Positions 1 to 9,079 of a stretch of DNA of 64,000 bases are shown piece after piece. Below the pieces are notes generated by a model. It worked only from the letters and a program-made list of their open reading frames with translations, was not told the origin of the DNA and searched no databases. How positions within the stretch are numbered: position 1 is the first letter of the stretch; every line of letters begins with the position of its first letter. Location of the stretch: assembly GCA_018242425.1 (NCBI GenBank), contig JAFEBX010000003.1:496001-560000 (forward strand), written 5' to 3'. The translations under genes were made by a program, and so were the position numbers. The DNA is from Pseudomonadota bacterium (GTDB lineage: Bacteria; Pseudomonadota; Gammaproteobacteria; Xanthomonadales; Xanthomonadaceae).

Positions 1-66
1 CGAGGTTCCAAAGAAGACAGGTTATCGTTCAGGATGCAAGCCGGCGTCAAGGCCGGAACGGCATGG

Positions 67-2358
67 TCAATGCGGAGCCAGCGTCACGCGATCGAGCACC
101 CACATCGTCGGGCGGGTATCGCCAGTGAAGCGGATGCACAGGTCGGCATTGGCCGGCGCATCCCGCAACGGCGCATGCAGGGTGATGAAGCCATCGGCAT
201 CCGGCTGTGCCGGCAGCGGCACCGTCGCCAGCATCTGGCCATCGCAACCAGCACGCAGTTCGAGCTCGCCATGCGCGGTCTGCGCCGGTTTGAACACGCG
301 GCTGGGTTCGTCGTGCGCCAGCTGGAAGAAGTAGGGAATGCGACCTGCGCGCACCTGCACTTCGGCGATGCCGGCCAGCGGCGCGCGCTTCCACGTCCAG
401 CACGGATCGAAGATATCGACATTGAAGATGGCGCGATCGCCGATTCGCGGACCGTCGTCTTCCAGGCGCAACACCAGCTTGCGGGTACAGGTCGCCAACT
501 CTTCGTCACTGCGGGTGCGCAGCGATGCCGCCGTGAACGTGCGCGTCACCGCCGCGCCCAGCGGCTTGCCGTCGAAGAACGCCTGCGCGTTCAACGTGGC
601 CGGCAACGGCAATCCCAGCGACGCGTAATACGCCGGCGATGCCGCCGTCGGCGCGCTGCCGTCGGTGGTGTAACGCATTGTGTAGCCCAGCGGTTCGCGC
701 AAGGTGACCTGCACCCCGCCATCCTGCGCTTCCGAAGTCACGATCGGCTGGAACGGGGTCGCGGCGTAGGCGATGCCCTGCGCACGCCAGCGCGGCAGCA
801 TCGCCGGCAGTCGCTGCAGGAACCCGGCGTAATCGCGCGCGGATTGCGGCGACCACGCCACTTCGGCCAATGCGGCGATGCGCGGGAAGAACGCATGCTG
901 CACGCGCGCCATGCTGCGCATGTGTTCGGTCCAGACATTGGCCTGCACGCCGAGGATGTGCGTCGCCTGCTGCGCATCCAGCACCTTCGGCACCGGCTCG
1001 AAATCGTAGACCTGCTTCATCGTGACCATGGAAGGCCGCCCCGGGATTTCATCCGGCGAATCGGTCTGCAGGTAGTCGAGGTAGAGATCGCCGGCCGGCG
1101 CCATCACCACGTCATGCCCCTGCTTCGCGGCATCGATGCCGCCTTCGGCACCGCGCCAGCTCATCACCGTCGCCGATTGCGGCAGCTTGCCGGCAAGGAT
1201 TTCGTCCCAGCCGATCACGCGCTTGCCGTGGGCGGACAGGTAACGCTCGAGTCGCGCGATCATCCACGCCTGCAGGCCTTCCTCGCCGTTGACGCCGAGT
1301 TCGCGGATGCGCGCCTGCATCCTGGGCGACGCCTTCCACTGGTCCTTGACCGCTTCGTCGCCACCGATGTGGACATAGCGACCCGGGAAGAGTTTCGCCA
1401 CCTGCCCCATCACGTCCTCGAGGAAGCGCATCGTCGCTTCGTCGGCGTTGAACAGGTTGACGTTGACGCCCCACTCGCTGGACACCGCGATCTGCTGGCC
1501 GGACACGCCCAGCTGCGGATAGGCGGCGATCGCCGCGGTTGCGTGGCCGGGGATATCGACTTCCGGCACCACGTCGATGTGGCGCGCGGCGGCGTAGGCG
1601 ACCACCTCGCGAATCTGCGCCTCACTGTAGAAGCCGCAATACGGCACCGGCTTTCCGGTCGCGGCATCGATGCCGCCGTCACCGGACGGAATGCGGCAAG
1701 CGCCGACCGTGGTGAGCTTCGGCCAACCCGGCACCGGGAAGCGCCAGCCCTGGTCATCGGTCAGGTGCCAATGGAAAACGTCGAGCTTGAGTTGCGCCAT
1801 CGCATCGAGCAGTCGCTTGATCTCATCGACCGACTGGAAATGCCGGGCCGAGTCCAGCATGAAACCGCGCCAGCCGAAACGCGGCGCATCATCGATATGG
1901 AGTGCAGGCAGTCGCACGCTCGCGGTGCTTTCGCCCGAAGTCAGCAACTGCGCCAGCGTGACCGCCCCGTAGTACAGGCCCTTTCCGTCGCCAGCGCGCA
2001 CGCGCACGCCGTTCGCATCGACGTCGATCGCGTAGGCATCGGGCGATGACCATGCTTGCGCCGTATCGATGGCGAAGGCGATGCCCTTCGGCGTCTTGCT
2101 TGCCACCAGTTTCGGCTGCGGTCCGGATGCCGGCAGCATCGCCGCGAATTGCGTCGCCGCGGTGCGCGCAACCATGCCATCGGCATGGATGCCGGTGTTG
2201 CCGTCGACGACGAAACTTCCCTGCTTCTGCACCATGTGCGCCGGCTGAGGCAACAACCTTGGCGTGACGATGCCGGCATCTTCTGCCCGCACGACGGATG
2301 TGGACAGCAGCCCCAGGCAGAAGGCGGCGACGAGCGGGACGACGGTGCGTGGCTTCAT
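67..2358 (-). CDS. GH20 beta-N-acetylhexosaminidase (exported)
   Basis: Hydrolyses terminal N-acetylhexosamine residues from chitooligosaccharides or glycans, probably in the periplasm or at the cell surface. About 763 aa. I chose the start at 2358 because it gives a Sec signal peptide (about residues 1-25, ending VRA) and has AAGGA 7 nt upstream; in-frame starts at 2379 and further up would bury the signal. A GH20b-like N-terminal domain is followed by the catalytic barrel with HIGGDE at about residues 330-335; its D-E pair is the family's catalytic pair. The last 200 residues hold a chitobiase C-terminal-like stretch and an unassigned beta-rich tail. It lies downstream of the TonB receptor, separated by a strong terminator, so its expression may need read-through. 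Substrate preference within GH20 is not readable from sequence. Confidence 0.93.
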   Translation of the reverse strand: MKPRTVVPLVAAFCLGLLSTSVVRAEDAGIVTPRLLPQPAHMVQKQGSFVVDGNTGIHADGMVARTAATQFAAMLPASGPQPKLVASKTPKGIAFAIDTAQAWSSPDAYAIDVDANGVRVRAGDGKGLYYGAVTLAQLLTSGESTASVRLPALHIDDAPRFGWRGFMLDSARHFQSVDEIKRLLDAMAQLKLDVFHWHLTDDQGWRFPVPGWPKLTTVGACRIPSGDGGIDAATGKPVPYCGFYSEAQIREVVAYAAARHIDVVPEVDIPGHATAAIAAYPQLGVSGQQIAVSSEWGVNVNLFNADEATMRFLEDVMGQVAKLFPGRYVHIGGDEAVKDQWKASPRMQARIRELGVNGEEGLQAWMIARLERYLSAHGKRVIGWDEILAGKLPQSATVMSWRGAEGGIDAAKQGHDVVMAPAGDLYLDYLQTDSPDEIPGRPSMVTMKQVYDFEPVPKVLDAQQATHILGVQANVWTEHMRSMARVQHAFFPRIAALAEVAWSPQSARDYAGFLQRLPAMLPRWRAQGIAYAATPFQPIVTSEAQDGGVQVTLREPLGYTMRYTTDGSAPTAASPAYYASLGLPLPATLNAQAFFDGKPLGAAVTRTFTAASLRTRSDEELATCTRKLVLRLEDDGPRIGDRAIFNVDIFDPCWTWKRAPLAGIAEVQVRAGRIPYFFQLAHDEPSRVFKPAQTAHGELELRAGCDGQMLATVPLPAQPDADGFITLHAPLRDAPANADLCIRFTGDTRPTMWVLDRVTLAPH

Positions 2359-2398
2359 CTCGGATTCCTTGATCGGCATGGCGATTCTCTCACCACCG

Positions 2399-2426
2399 AA
2401 AAAAACGGGGCCCGGAAAGGGCCCCG
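2399..2426 (-). terminator. Rho-independent terminator between the TonB receptor and GH20 genes
   Basis: On the minus strand an 8-bp GC-only stem (CGGGGCCC, 2426-2419, with its complement 2413-2406) around a 5-nt loop is followed by seven T residues (2405-2399). It lies 33 nt after the receptor stop and 40 nt before the hexosaminidase start. It therefore sits inside the apparent operon and may attenuate the distal gene. Confidence 0.85.
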
Positions 2427-2459
2427 AGGTGGGGTACATCAATGGAACGGTTGCGGCTA

Positions 2460-5141
2460 TCAGAACTTGAAGTGCAGGTTCAGGTAGTACTGGCGGCCGT
2501 TGCTGTAGAACGAGGTCGGGATGGTCGCGCTCTGGTAGTACTTGATCACCGGATCGTTGAGGTTCAGCGCATCCAGGCTGACGCTCAACCACTTGGTGGC
2601 CTTGTAGCTCAACGACGCCGACATCGTGCCGAAGCTGGCCTGGTAGTACGGGTTGGCGCCGGACAGGCCGATCAGGAACGACGAACGGCGGGTGTAGCTG
2701 ACGCGCGCACCGAAGGTGTCGTTCTCGAAGTAGGCACCGATGTTGTAGGTGTTCTTCGAGGTGCCGAGCAGGTTATGGCTGCCATCGGCCCAGGTGTGCG
2801 ACGACGAACCGTCGGCATAGGTGTAGTTGGCGGTGACGCCGAAGTTCTTGCCGATCGGCTGTTCGTACACCAGCTCGACACCCTTGACCTTGGCATTGGC
2901 GTTGATCGGCATCGCGACCTTGTACGCCTCAAGCTGGTGGGTGAGTTCGCTGAACAGCATCTGCGTCTGCACGCCGTAGGCGACGTAGTCCTTCATGTTC
3001 ATCGAATACACGCCGGCCGACAACAGGCCGCGCGGCATGAAGTACCACTCGAGGTTGGCGTCGAAGTTGGTCGACAGCACCGGCTTCAGCTTCGGGTTGC
3101 CGCCGCCGCCGGTCTTGTCGAGATCCGAACCCCAGGACGATGCCCCCAGCGCGGAATAGTCCGGCAGGGTCTGCGTCTGCGAACCGGCCAGGCGCAGCAC
3201 CAGGTTGCTGCTCAGGTCGTACTTGAAGTTGGCGCTGGGCAGGATGCGGTTGATCTTGTTGCTCTGGTACACCCGCTTCCAGGACCCGAACAGGCTGCTG
3301 ACATCGGGATCCACCGTGTCGGCGAAGTAGGTGTAGATGCTCTGCTTGATGTTGACCGAACGCAGGCCGAAGTTGCCGTTCCAGTGGGTGCCTTCGAAGT
3401 TGGCCTGGACGTAGAGCGCGGTGCTCTTCTCGCGAACGGTGAATTCACCGCCATAGTTGTGGCGGCCGAGGGGACCATCGTTGTTGGACAGCCAGGTCGA
3501 GTTGTTGATGATCGCGTTCTTCAGCGCGTCCGGCGTGTAGAACCAGATGTTGCGGGGGAAATTGCCGCCGAGGTTGCTGCCGAACCCGCTCGGGTAGTAA
3601 TCAACCGCTGCATTCGTCAGCGCCGCGGCGATGTTGCCGGGGCTGGCGCCTTCCGGCGAAACCGCGCGACGGCTGTGGTTGGCCATGCGCACGCCGAAAT
3701 CAAGCGAAGAGAACGCACCGGCGTTGAAATAGCTGGTGAAGTCGGCGGTCGCCCACTTCTCGCGATCGATCGCCTTCACCTGCTGGTTGCCCCAGGTACC
3801 GAAACCGGAGGTGCTCGGGCCGGTATTGCCGCCCACGCTCCAGTCGACCGGCGAACCGGTGCCGTGCGTCTGCCAGCTGGCGCCGCCACCGACGGCACTG
3901 GTCACTTCGGCAATGAACTGGCGGGCCGTCTCGCCTTGGCCGTAGCTCGAACCCAACTGGAACTTGGCCGAGAGGTTCTCGGACGCCTGCCAGTCGCCAT
4001 CGATGGTGAAGTAGCCGCTCTTGGCGGTGGCTTCGCGCGAGATCATGTCGTACACCGCGTACGCCGTGCCAGCCTGGCCGGTGTAGTTGGCCTTGGTCAG
4101 CACGCCGTTCTGCACCACATAGCCGGCGTCCGGCGACTGCGTATTGGCGAAGTTGCCGCCCCACAGCATGTAGTTGCGGTTGTAGTTGTTGGCCTTCATG
4201 TTCGAGACGAAGCCGGTCACGCCCAGCGTGAAGCTGTCGGTGGTCTTGACCTGGACCGAGAGCAGGCCGCCGCGGCGATCACGTTCCTGTTCGAACAGGG
4301 TCGAACCCAGCAGGCTCGGGTAATAGACGTTGGCAAGGTCGGGGTGCGCGAGCGCAACCGCCGAGGTCGGATCGATCTGGGCGAACCCGGACGGGAGCTC
4401 CTGTGCTTCGCGACGCAGGTGGCGCTTCTGGTCGAAGGCCTGGATCATGAAGGCGAAGTTGCCGGCATTGTTCTTGTAATTGAACAGCGCCGAGAGCTGC
4501 GGATCGTACTTCTTGGCCTGGTCCGAATAGACCGCGCCGATCGAACCTTCGCCGGTGATGCCCTTGGCGAACTGCAGCGGCTTGCGGGTGATGATGTTGA
4601 CCGTGCCGGTGGTACCGCCGTCGGCGAGCTTGGCCTGCGAGGTCTTGTTCACTTCCACCGAATAGACGAGCTCGGACGGCAGCAGGGTGTAGCTGACGCT
4701 GCGACCCATGCTTCCGCCCTGGCTGAGCACGAACCAGTCGGCCGACGCCACCGCGTGGCCGTCGATCATCGTCTGGGTCAGGCTCGGGCTGGTGCCGCGC
4801 AGGCTGACGCGGTCGGCTTCATCGAAGCCGCCTTCATCGGCGCTGGACGAGCTGATGTTGACGCCCGGCAGGCGCTGCAGGGTATCGGCGACGTTGTGCG
4901 CCGGCAGCTTGCCGACGTCTTCGGCGGTGACCACTTCGATGTGGGACTTGGCGTTGCGCTTGGTATCCAGCGACTTTTCCTGCGAACCGCGGATGCCGGT
5001 CACGACGATCGAATCGAGATCGCCGGCCTTGGCTTTCGCCGGAGCCTGCTGCGCGGGTTGTGCGTCCTGGGCCATCGCACTGCCGGCGGCGCCGAGCGCG
5101 GTGACGATGCCGATCGTCAACAGTGTTTTCTTGAGTTGCAT
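2460..5141 (-). CDS. TonB-dependent receptor, probable chitooligosaccharide/GlcNAc importer
   Basis: Outer-membrane active transporter energised by TonB-ExbBD; about 893 aa. It has a signal peptide of about 24 residues ending AMA, a TonB-box-like DSIVVTG at residues 43-49, a plug domain to about residue 180 (with QRLPGVNIS and VSLRGT), then a long beta-barrel ending in NLHFKF with the terminal aromatic typical of outer-membrane barrels. GGAG lies 9 nt before the start. The gene sits between the kinase and hexosaminidase genes. In related xanthomonads TonB receptors of nag loci take up chitin breakdown products, so that substrate is inferred from context and not from the protein. It is a long receptor of the sugar-importing subgroup and lacks siderophore-receptor neighbours. 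Confidence 0.93.
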   Translation of the reverse strand: MQLKKTLLTIGIVTALGAAGSAMAQDAQPAQQAPAKAKAGDLDSIVVTGIRGSQEKSLDTKRNAKSHIEVVTAEDVGKLPAHNVADTLQRLPGVNISSSSADEGGFDEADRVSLRGTSPSLTQTMIDGHAVASADWFVLSQGGSMGRSVSYTLLPSELVYSVEVNKTSQAKLADGGTTGTVNIITRKPLQFAKGITGEGSIGAVYSDQAKKYDPQLSALFNYKNNAGNFAFMIQAFDQKRHLRREAQELPSGFAQIDPTSAVALAHPDLANVYYPSLLGSTLFEQERDRRGGLLSVQVKTTDSFTLGVTGFVSNMKANNYNRNYMLWGGNFANTQSPDAGYVVQNGVLTKANYTGQAGTAYAVYDMISREATAKSGYFTIDGDWQASENLSAKFQLGSSYGQGETARQFIAEVTSAVGGGASWQTHGTGSPVDWSVGGNTGPSTSGFGTWGNQQVKAIDREKWATADFTSYFNAGAFSSLDFGVRMANHSRRAVSPEGASPGNIAAALTNAAVDYYPSGFGSNLGGNFPRNIWFYTPDALKNAIINNSTWLSNNDGPLGRHNYGGEFTVREKSTALYVQANFEGTHWNGNFGLRSVNIKQSIYTYFADTVDPDVSSLFGSWKRVYQSNKINRILPSANFKYDLSSNLVLRLAGSQTQTLPDYSALGASSWGSDLDKTGGGGNPKLKPVLSTNFDANLEWYFMPRGLLSAGVYSMNMKDYVAYGVQTQMLFSELTHQLEAYKVAMPINANAKVKGVELVYEQPIGKNFGVTANYTYADGSSSHTWADGSHNLLGTSKNTYNIGAYFENDTFGARVSYTRRSSFLIGLSGANPYYQASFGTMSASLSYKATKWLSVSLDALNLNDPVIKYYQSATIPTSFYSNGRQYYLNLHFKF

Positions 5142-5168
5142 TGCTTGGTTCTCCGGTCAGTTGATGAC

Positions 5169-5202
5169 CCAGGCCCGTTTGTCGCGGGACCGTCGGGCCT
5201 GG
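5169..5202. other. Intercistronic inverted repeat
   Basis: A perfect 8-bp inverted repeat (CCAGGCCC 5169-5176 and GGGCCTGG 5195-5202) lies in the 67-nt gap between the kinase and receptor genes. On the minus strand, the direction of transcription, no T tract follows. It looks more like an mRNA-stabilising or processing hairpin than a terminator. Confidence 0.45.
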
Positions 5203-5208
5203 TTATTG

Positions 5209-6240
5209 TTATGCGTTGCCAGCCCACTCCCTCCGGGCCGTTGTTTCTTCCGGGTGCTCCCCGAGGTGCTGCTGGTACCAGCTCGCCGCACCAAGCACGC
5301 CGAGCCGTTCGTTTTCGATCAACCACACCGGCACGCGCTCGAGCAGGGGCTGCATCGCGCCCTTGTCGACCATGCGTGCACGGAAATCGCTATGCGGCAG
5401 GAAGTCCACCAGTTGCGGCAGCACGCCACCGGCTACATGCACGCTGCCCGCGCAGGTGATGGCGGCGAGATCGCCGATGGCGCTGCCGAGCAATGCGCAG
5501 AACGACAGCACGGTGTCGCCTGCCTGGGCATCGCCTGCGCGTGCGCCATTGGTGATTTCGGCCGGCGTCGCGAAACGCGTGGCCACGCCATCGATCGCAC
5601 AAATGGCGCGATAGAGATTGGCCATGCCCGGTCCGGAAACCAGGTGTTCGACTGCGACGTGGCGGCTGCCGCGTTGCAACCAGCGCAAAATTTCGATCTC
5701 GCGCGGCGTCACCGGCGCGAACGCCGGCCAACCCGCTTCGGTCGGCAGCACCACGTTGCCGTGCATGGTCGGAATGCACACCGCCGCGCCCAGCCCGGTG
5801 CCCGGGCCAACCACCAGCATCGGCCCCGGGACCACCTTGTCCACGCCGGGCGTGAGCAGGCGCAGATCGCCCGCGCCCAGGCGCCCCGCACCATGTGCGG
5901 CGGCGGCGAAATCGTTGATGACATGGAGATCGCGCAGGCCGAGCTCGCGACGCATCTCCGCCAGCGACACGTCCCACGGCAGGTTGGAATTGACCAGCTG
6001 GCCGTCCAGCATCAATCCGGCACTGGCGATCGCCATGCGATCGGTGCCATCACGCTGGCCGGCGACGAAGTCGGCGAGGATCGCGGTCAGGCTGGGGAAT
6101 TCCGCGCAGCTGTACTTGCGATAGGCCTGCACTTCGATGGTGCGGTCGCCATCGGTCTGCACCAGGGCAACGCGCGCGTGCGTCCCGCCGACATCGGCAG
6201 CGACGAAGCGTTCTGCATTGGACCCCAGACTGCCTTGCAT
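5209..6240 (-). CDS. glk: Glk-family sugar kinase, probable N-acetylglucosamine kinase
   Basis: ATP-dependent cytoplasmic hexose kinase of 343 aa in the Glk (non-ROK) family. It has the phosphate-binding ADVGGTHARVAL at residues 15-26, SNLPW at 85-89, INDF at 108-111 with the presumed catalytic Asp110, and GPGTGLG at 145-151. No CxCGxxGC-type zinc motif was seen, which argues against a ROK kinase. The first gene of the leftward nag unit, it starts 44 nt from a perfect LacI-type palindrome. Because the locus needs GlcNAc phosphorylation before NagA, GlcNAc kinase (the xanthomonad NagK-II type) is likelier than housekeeping glucokinase, but motifs do not separate the two. Confidence 0.88.
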   Translation of the reverse strand: MQGSLGSNAERFVAADVGGTHARVALVQTDGDRTIEVQAYRKYSCAEFPSLTAILADFVAGQRDGTDRMAIASAGLMLDGQLVNSNLPWDVSLAEMRRELGLRDLHVINDFAAAAHGAGRLGAGDLRLLTPGVDKVVPGPMLVVGPGTGLGAAVCIPTMHGNVVLPTEAGWPAFAPVTPREIEILRWLQRGSRHVAVEHLVSGPGMANLYRAICAIDGVATRFATPAEITNGARAGDAQAGDTVLSFCALLGSAIGDLAAITCAGSVHVAGGVLPQLVDFLPHSDFRARMVDKGAMQPLLERVPVWLIENERLGVLGAASWYQQHLGEHPEETTARREWAGNA

Positions 6241-6283
6241 GGAAGGCCCCCGGCCTCATGTGACGGCGCGACATTGGCGCTGC

Positions 6284-6301
6284 GTTGACAACGTTGTCAA
6301 C
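6284..6301. promoter_or_regulatory. LacI-type operator (probable NagR box), perfect palindrome
   Basis: GTTGACAACGTTGTCAAC is an 18-bp perfect palindrome with the central CG typical of LacI-family operators. It lies 44 nt upstream of the kinase start in the 296-bp region (6241-6536) between the divergent kinase and permease genes. On the minus strand the palindrome itself contains TTGACA, so it could overlap a -35 element of the leftward unit. The likely ligand is the LacI protein encoded at 7842. Confidence 0.82.
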
Positions 6302-6446
6302 AAACGGTCGCATTCATCTTTCAAAATAGCGGATTTGACCCATTTAACCGGATTTTCTGTTGCATAGCAGCATGACCCAATCGGTCAACCGGGCCTTTCA
6401 GGGCCGAATCTCCACCATGACGAATGGCAGTTTCCAAGCAGATGGA

Positions 6447-6457
6447 TGACAACGTTG
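6447..6457. promoter_or_regulatory. Second, partial NagR-box-like site
   Basis: TGACAACGTTG matches 11 contiguous bases of the palindrome at 6284-6301, then diverges on its right side. It lies 80 nt before the permease start, where repression of the rightward unit would be expected. It may be a weaker operator, or pair with the first site through looping over about 160 bp. Confidence 0.55.
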
Positions 6458-6536
6458 CGCCGGTTTCTGTCTTGTGCCTCAATCGGGCGAATCCGCACCA
6501 CCGTCCTCAGACAGATCCACCGGGAGCCCTCGCCGC

Positions 6537-7826
6537 ATGTCCACCTCCGCCATTCCTGCTGGCGCCACGCGCAGCAATACCGGCTCGATCGCCATCGTCG
6601 GAGCGCTGTTCTTCATTTTCGGCTTCGTCACCTGGCTCAATGGCCCGTTGATCTCGTTCGCCAAGGTCGCGTTCGACGTCAGTGAAACGCTGGCCTTCCT
6701 CATCCCCAGCGCGTTCTACATCTCCTACTTCTGCCTGGCGCTGCCGTCGTCGCTGATCCTGCGCCGCACCGGCATGAAGAAAGGCATGGCGCTCGGCCTG
6801 TTCCTGATGGCGATCGGCGCACTGGTGTTCGGCCAGTTCACCACGCAACGCGTATATCCGGGTGCGGTCGCCGGAGTCTTCATCATCGGTGCGGGCCTCG
6901 CGATCCTGCAGACCGCATCGAACCCCTACATCAGCATCCTCGGTCCGATCGAAGGCGCGGCGCAGCGCATCGCGATCATGGGCATCTGCAACAAGCTGGC
7001 CGGCATCCTCGCGCCCCTGGCGATCGGCGCACTGGTGATGCACGGCATGGGCGATCTCTCGGCCCAGATCGCAAGCGCAGACGCCGCCACCAAGGCGCAA
7101 TTGCTCGATGCCTTCGCCGCACGCATCCATGGCCCTTACATGATCATGGCCTGCCTGCTGGCACTGCTCGCCATCGGCATCCTGTTCTCGCCATTGCCGG
7201 AAATCCGTGCGGAAGAAGTGAACGGCAGTGGCGGCGACAGCCGCACCAGCCTGTTCCAGTATCCGCACGCGTGGCTGGGCGCACTGTGCATCTTCGTCTA
7301 CGTGGGCGCGGAAGTGATGGCCGGCGATGCGATCGGCACCTACGGCGCGGGCTTCAACCTGCCGCTGGACGAAACCAAATTCTTCACTTCCTTCACCCTG
7401 TTCGGAATGCTGCTCGGCTACGTGGTTGGGCTGATCGCGATCCCGCGCTTCGTTTCGCAGCAACGCTACCTCGCGTTTTCCGCCATCCTCGGCGTTGCGC
7501 TGACCATCGGTGCCTTCCTGACCAAGGGCTATGTCTCGGTGGGGTTCGTCGCCGCACTCGGTTTCGCCAACGCGATGATGTGGCCGGCGATCTTCCCACT
7601 CGGCATCCAGGGCCTCGGCCGCTTCACCGAATACGGCTCGGCGCTGCTGATCATGGGCATTTCCGGCGGCGCGGTGATCCCGCAGCTGTTCGTGCACCTG
7701 AAGCAGGCGCACGATTTCCAGCTGGTGTTCATGGCGCTGATGGTGCCCTGCTATCTCTATATTCTGTACTTCGGTGTACGTGGCCATGACGCCGGGCGTG
7801 CGAAGATGTCCGCTTCGCGTCATTAA
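6537..7826 (+). CDS. nagP: MFS sugar permease, NagP-like (FucP/FHS family)
   Basis: Inner-membrane sugar:proton symporter of 429 aa with about 12 hydrophobic segments. The N-terminal stretch FFIFGFVTWLNGPLISF and later ILQTASNPYISILGP are characteristic of the FHS (fucose/glucose/GlcNAc) branch of the major facilitator superfamily. The start at 6537 was chosen because GGGAG precedes it by 10 nt and the first helix begins about 18 residues later; the in-frame ATG at 6474 would add 21 non-conserved residues. It is followed after 15 nt by the LacI regulator and faces the kinase/receptor unit. GlcNAc as substrate is inferred from the locus. Confidence 0.9.
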   Translation: MSTSAIPAGATRSNTGSIAIVGALFFIFGFVTWLNGPLISFAKVAFDVSETLAFLIPSAFYISYFCLALPSSLILRRTGMKKGMALGLFLMAIGALVFGQFTTQRVYPGAVAGVFIIGAGLAILQTASNPYISILGPIEGAAQRIAIMGICNKLAGILAPLAIGALVMHGMGDLSAQIASADAATKAQLLDAFAARIHGPYMIMACLLALLAIGILFSPLPEIRAEEVNGSGGDSRTSLFQYPHAWLGALCIFVYVGAEVMAGDAIGTYGAGFNLPLDETKFFTSFTLFGMLLGYVVGLIAIPRFVSQQRYLAFSAILGVALTIGAFLTKGYVSVGFVAALGFANAMMWPAIFPLGIQGLGRFTEYGSALLIMGISGGAVIPQLFVHLKQAHDFQLVFMALMVPCYLYILYFGVRGHDAGRAKMSASRH

Positions 7827-7841
7827 GGGATCGAACCGTCC

Positions 7842-8882
7842 GTGGCATTGCGCAGATCCACCATAAGAGATGTCGCGGAACGCGCGCAGGTGTCGTTGAA
7901 GACGGTTTCGCGCGTGATCAACAACGAAGCCGGCGTGCAGGCGCGCACGCGAGATCGCGTGCAGGTCGCGATCGCCGAGCTCGACTACCAGCCCGATCCT
8001 TCCGCGCGCAGCCTGCGCAGCGCGCAGTCGTACGCGATCGGCCTGATGTACGACAACCCCAACCCGTATTACGTCATCGCGGTGCAGAACGGCGTGCTGT
8101 CGGTCTGCCGCGAGAACGGCTACGGACTGCAGATCCATCCCTGCGATTCTTCGTCGCCAACACTCGCCCAGGAACTGATCGGCATCGCGCAACACGCGCG
8201 CCTCGCCGGCATCGTGCTGGCGCCGCCGATGTCGGAACGCCACGAACTGGTGAAGGAACTGGTTGCCCACGGCATCCCGCTGGTGCGCATCGTCTCCGCC
8301 GCCGCCGACCCGCAGGACGGCAGCGCCTGCGTGTTCGTGGACGACCGCGACGCCGCCTACGAAATCACCGAATACCTGATCCAGCTCGGGCACACCCGCA
8401 TCGGCTTCCTGTGGGGCGGCAAGTCGCACGGCTCGTCGTGGGAACGCTACAAGGGTTACGAGGACGCGCTGCACGATTACGGCATTGCACTCGACGATGC
8501 GCTGGTGATCGAGGGCGACTATTCCTTCGATGACGGCTTCCGCGGCGCGCGCCGACTGCTTGCCCTTGCCGATCGCCCGACCGCCGTGTTCGGCAGCAAC
8601 GACGAAATCGCCGCCGGCGTGCTCGCGGCCGCGCGCTCGAGCGGCATGAACGTCCCCTACGACCTGTCGATCGCCGGTTTCGAGGACAGCCCGTTCTCGA
8701 AGCAGAGTTGGCCGGCACTGACCACCGCGCGCCAGGCGACGGAAGACATCGCGCGCCATGCCGCGCAGCGTTTGTTGCAAGAATTGCGCGACGATGCGCC
8801 GAAGCCGACGTCATCGAACGAAGGCTTCAGCCCGGAACTGGTGGTGCGTGGTTCGACCGCGCCGCCGCGACCGAAGTCGTAG
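7842..8882 (+). CDS. nagR: LacI-family regulator, NagR-like
   Basis: Cytoplasmic repressor of 346 aa. The helix-turn-helix is at residues 6-28 (STIRDVAERAQVSLKTVSRVI), followed by the hinge helix and a periplasmic-binding-protein-like sensor domain starting at about YAIGLMYDNPNPYY. GTG start at 7842, with AAGGGA overlapping the permease stop. Co-transcribed with the permease, it most likely binds the palindromes at 6284 and 6447 and controls both divergent units. The inducer is probably GlcNAc or a phosphorylated derivative; the sequence does not show which. Confidence 0.9.
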   Translation: MALRRSTIRDVAERAQVSLKTVSRVINNEAGVQARTRDRVQVAIAELDYQPDPSARSLRSAQSYAIGLMYDNPNPYYVIAVQNGVLSVCRENGYGLQIHPCDSSSPTLAQELIGIAQHARLAGIVLAPPMSERHELVKELVAHGIPLVRIVSAAADPQDGSACVFVDDRDAAYEITEYLIQLGHTRIGFLWGGKSHGSSWERYKGYEDALHDYGIALDDALVIEGDYSFDDGFRGARRLLALADRPTAVFGSNDEIAAGVLAAARSSGMNVPYDLSIAGFEDSPFSKQSWPALTTARQATEDIARHAAQRLLQELRDDAPKPTSSNEGFSPELVVRGSTAPPRPKS

Positions 8883-8964
8883 CGCAACAGCATCGCACGC
8901 GCTGGCTTGGCGGGTGACCAGCTCCAGTGCGCGGGACGCCGTGAATACATCCATGTAGGCTCAT

Positions 8965-8984
8965 GCGCCGCATCCATGCGGCGC
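8965..8984. repeat. Compact 9-bp inverted repeat (REP-like hairpin)
   Basis: GCGCCGCAT (8965-8973) and ATGCGGCGC (8976-8984) form a perfect stem with a 2-nt spacer, preceded by CATCCATGTAGGC. The wording resembles small palindromic repeats scattered between xanthomonad genes, which is a recollection and not a search result. No T tract follows on the nagR side. Confidence 0.55.
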
Positions 8985-9079
8985 AATGCCCGCGCACCGG
9001 ACTGGCCCACCCGCCACCGCGCGCGTGCTGTTGCTTTCAAGAGTTAAAGAGCGAAAAGCCCGTCACCGGCGGCACCTGT

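Noticed and set aside
5169..5202. The hairpin between kinase and receptor as a rho-independent terminator
   Set aside because: T residues lie only on the plus-strand side, opposite to the direction of transcription; kept as an unassigned inverted repeat.
34..5459. Long plus-strand open frames opposite the hexosaminidase and TonB receptor
   Set aside because: They are antisense to genes with clear catalytic and export signals, have Arg/His/Ala-biased composition and match no family; they are a side effect of high GC in third codon positions.
6507..8780. A 757-codon minus-strand open frame opposite nagP and nagR
   Set aside because: It overlaps two well-supported genes and the NagR helix-turn-helix region; no plausible protein family.
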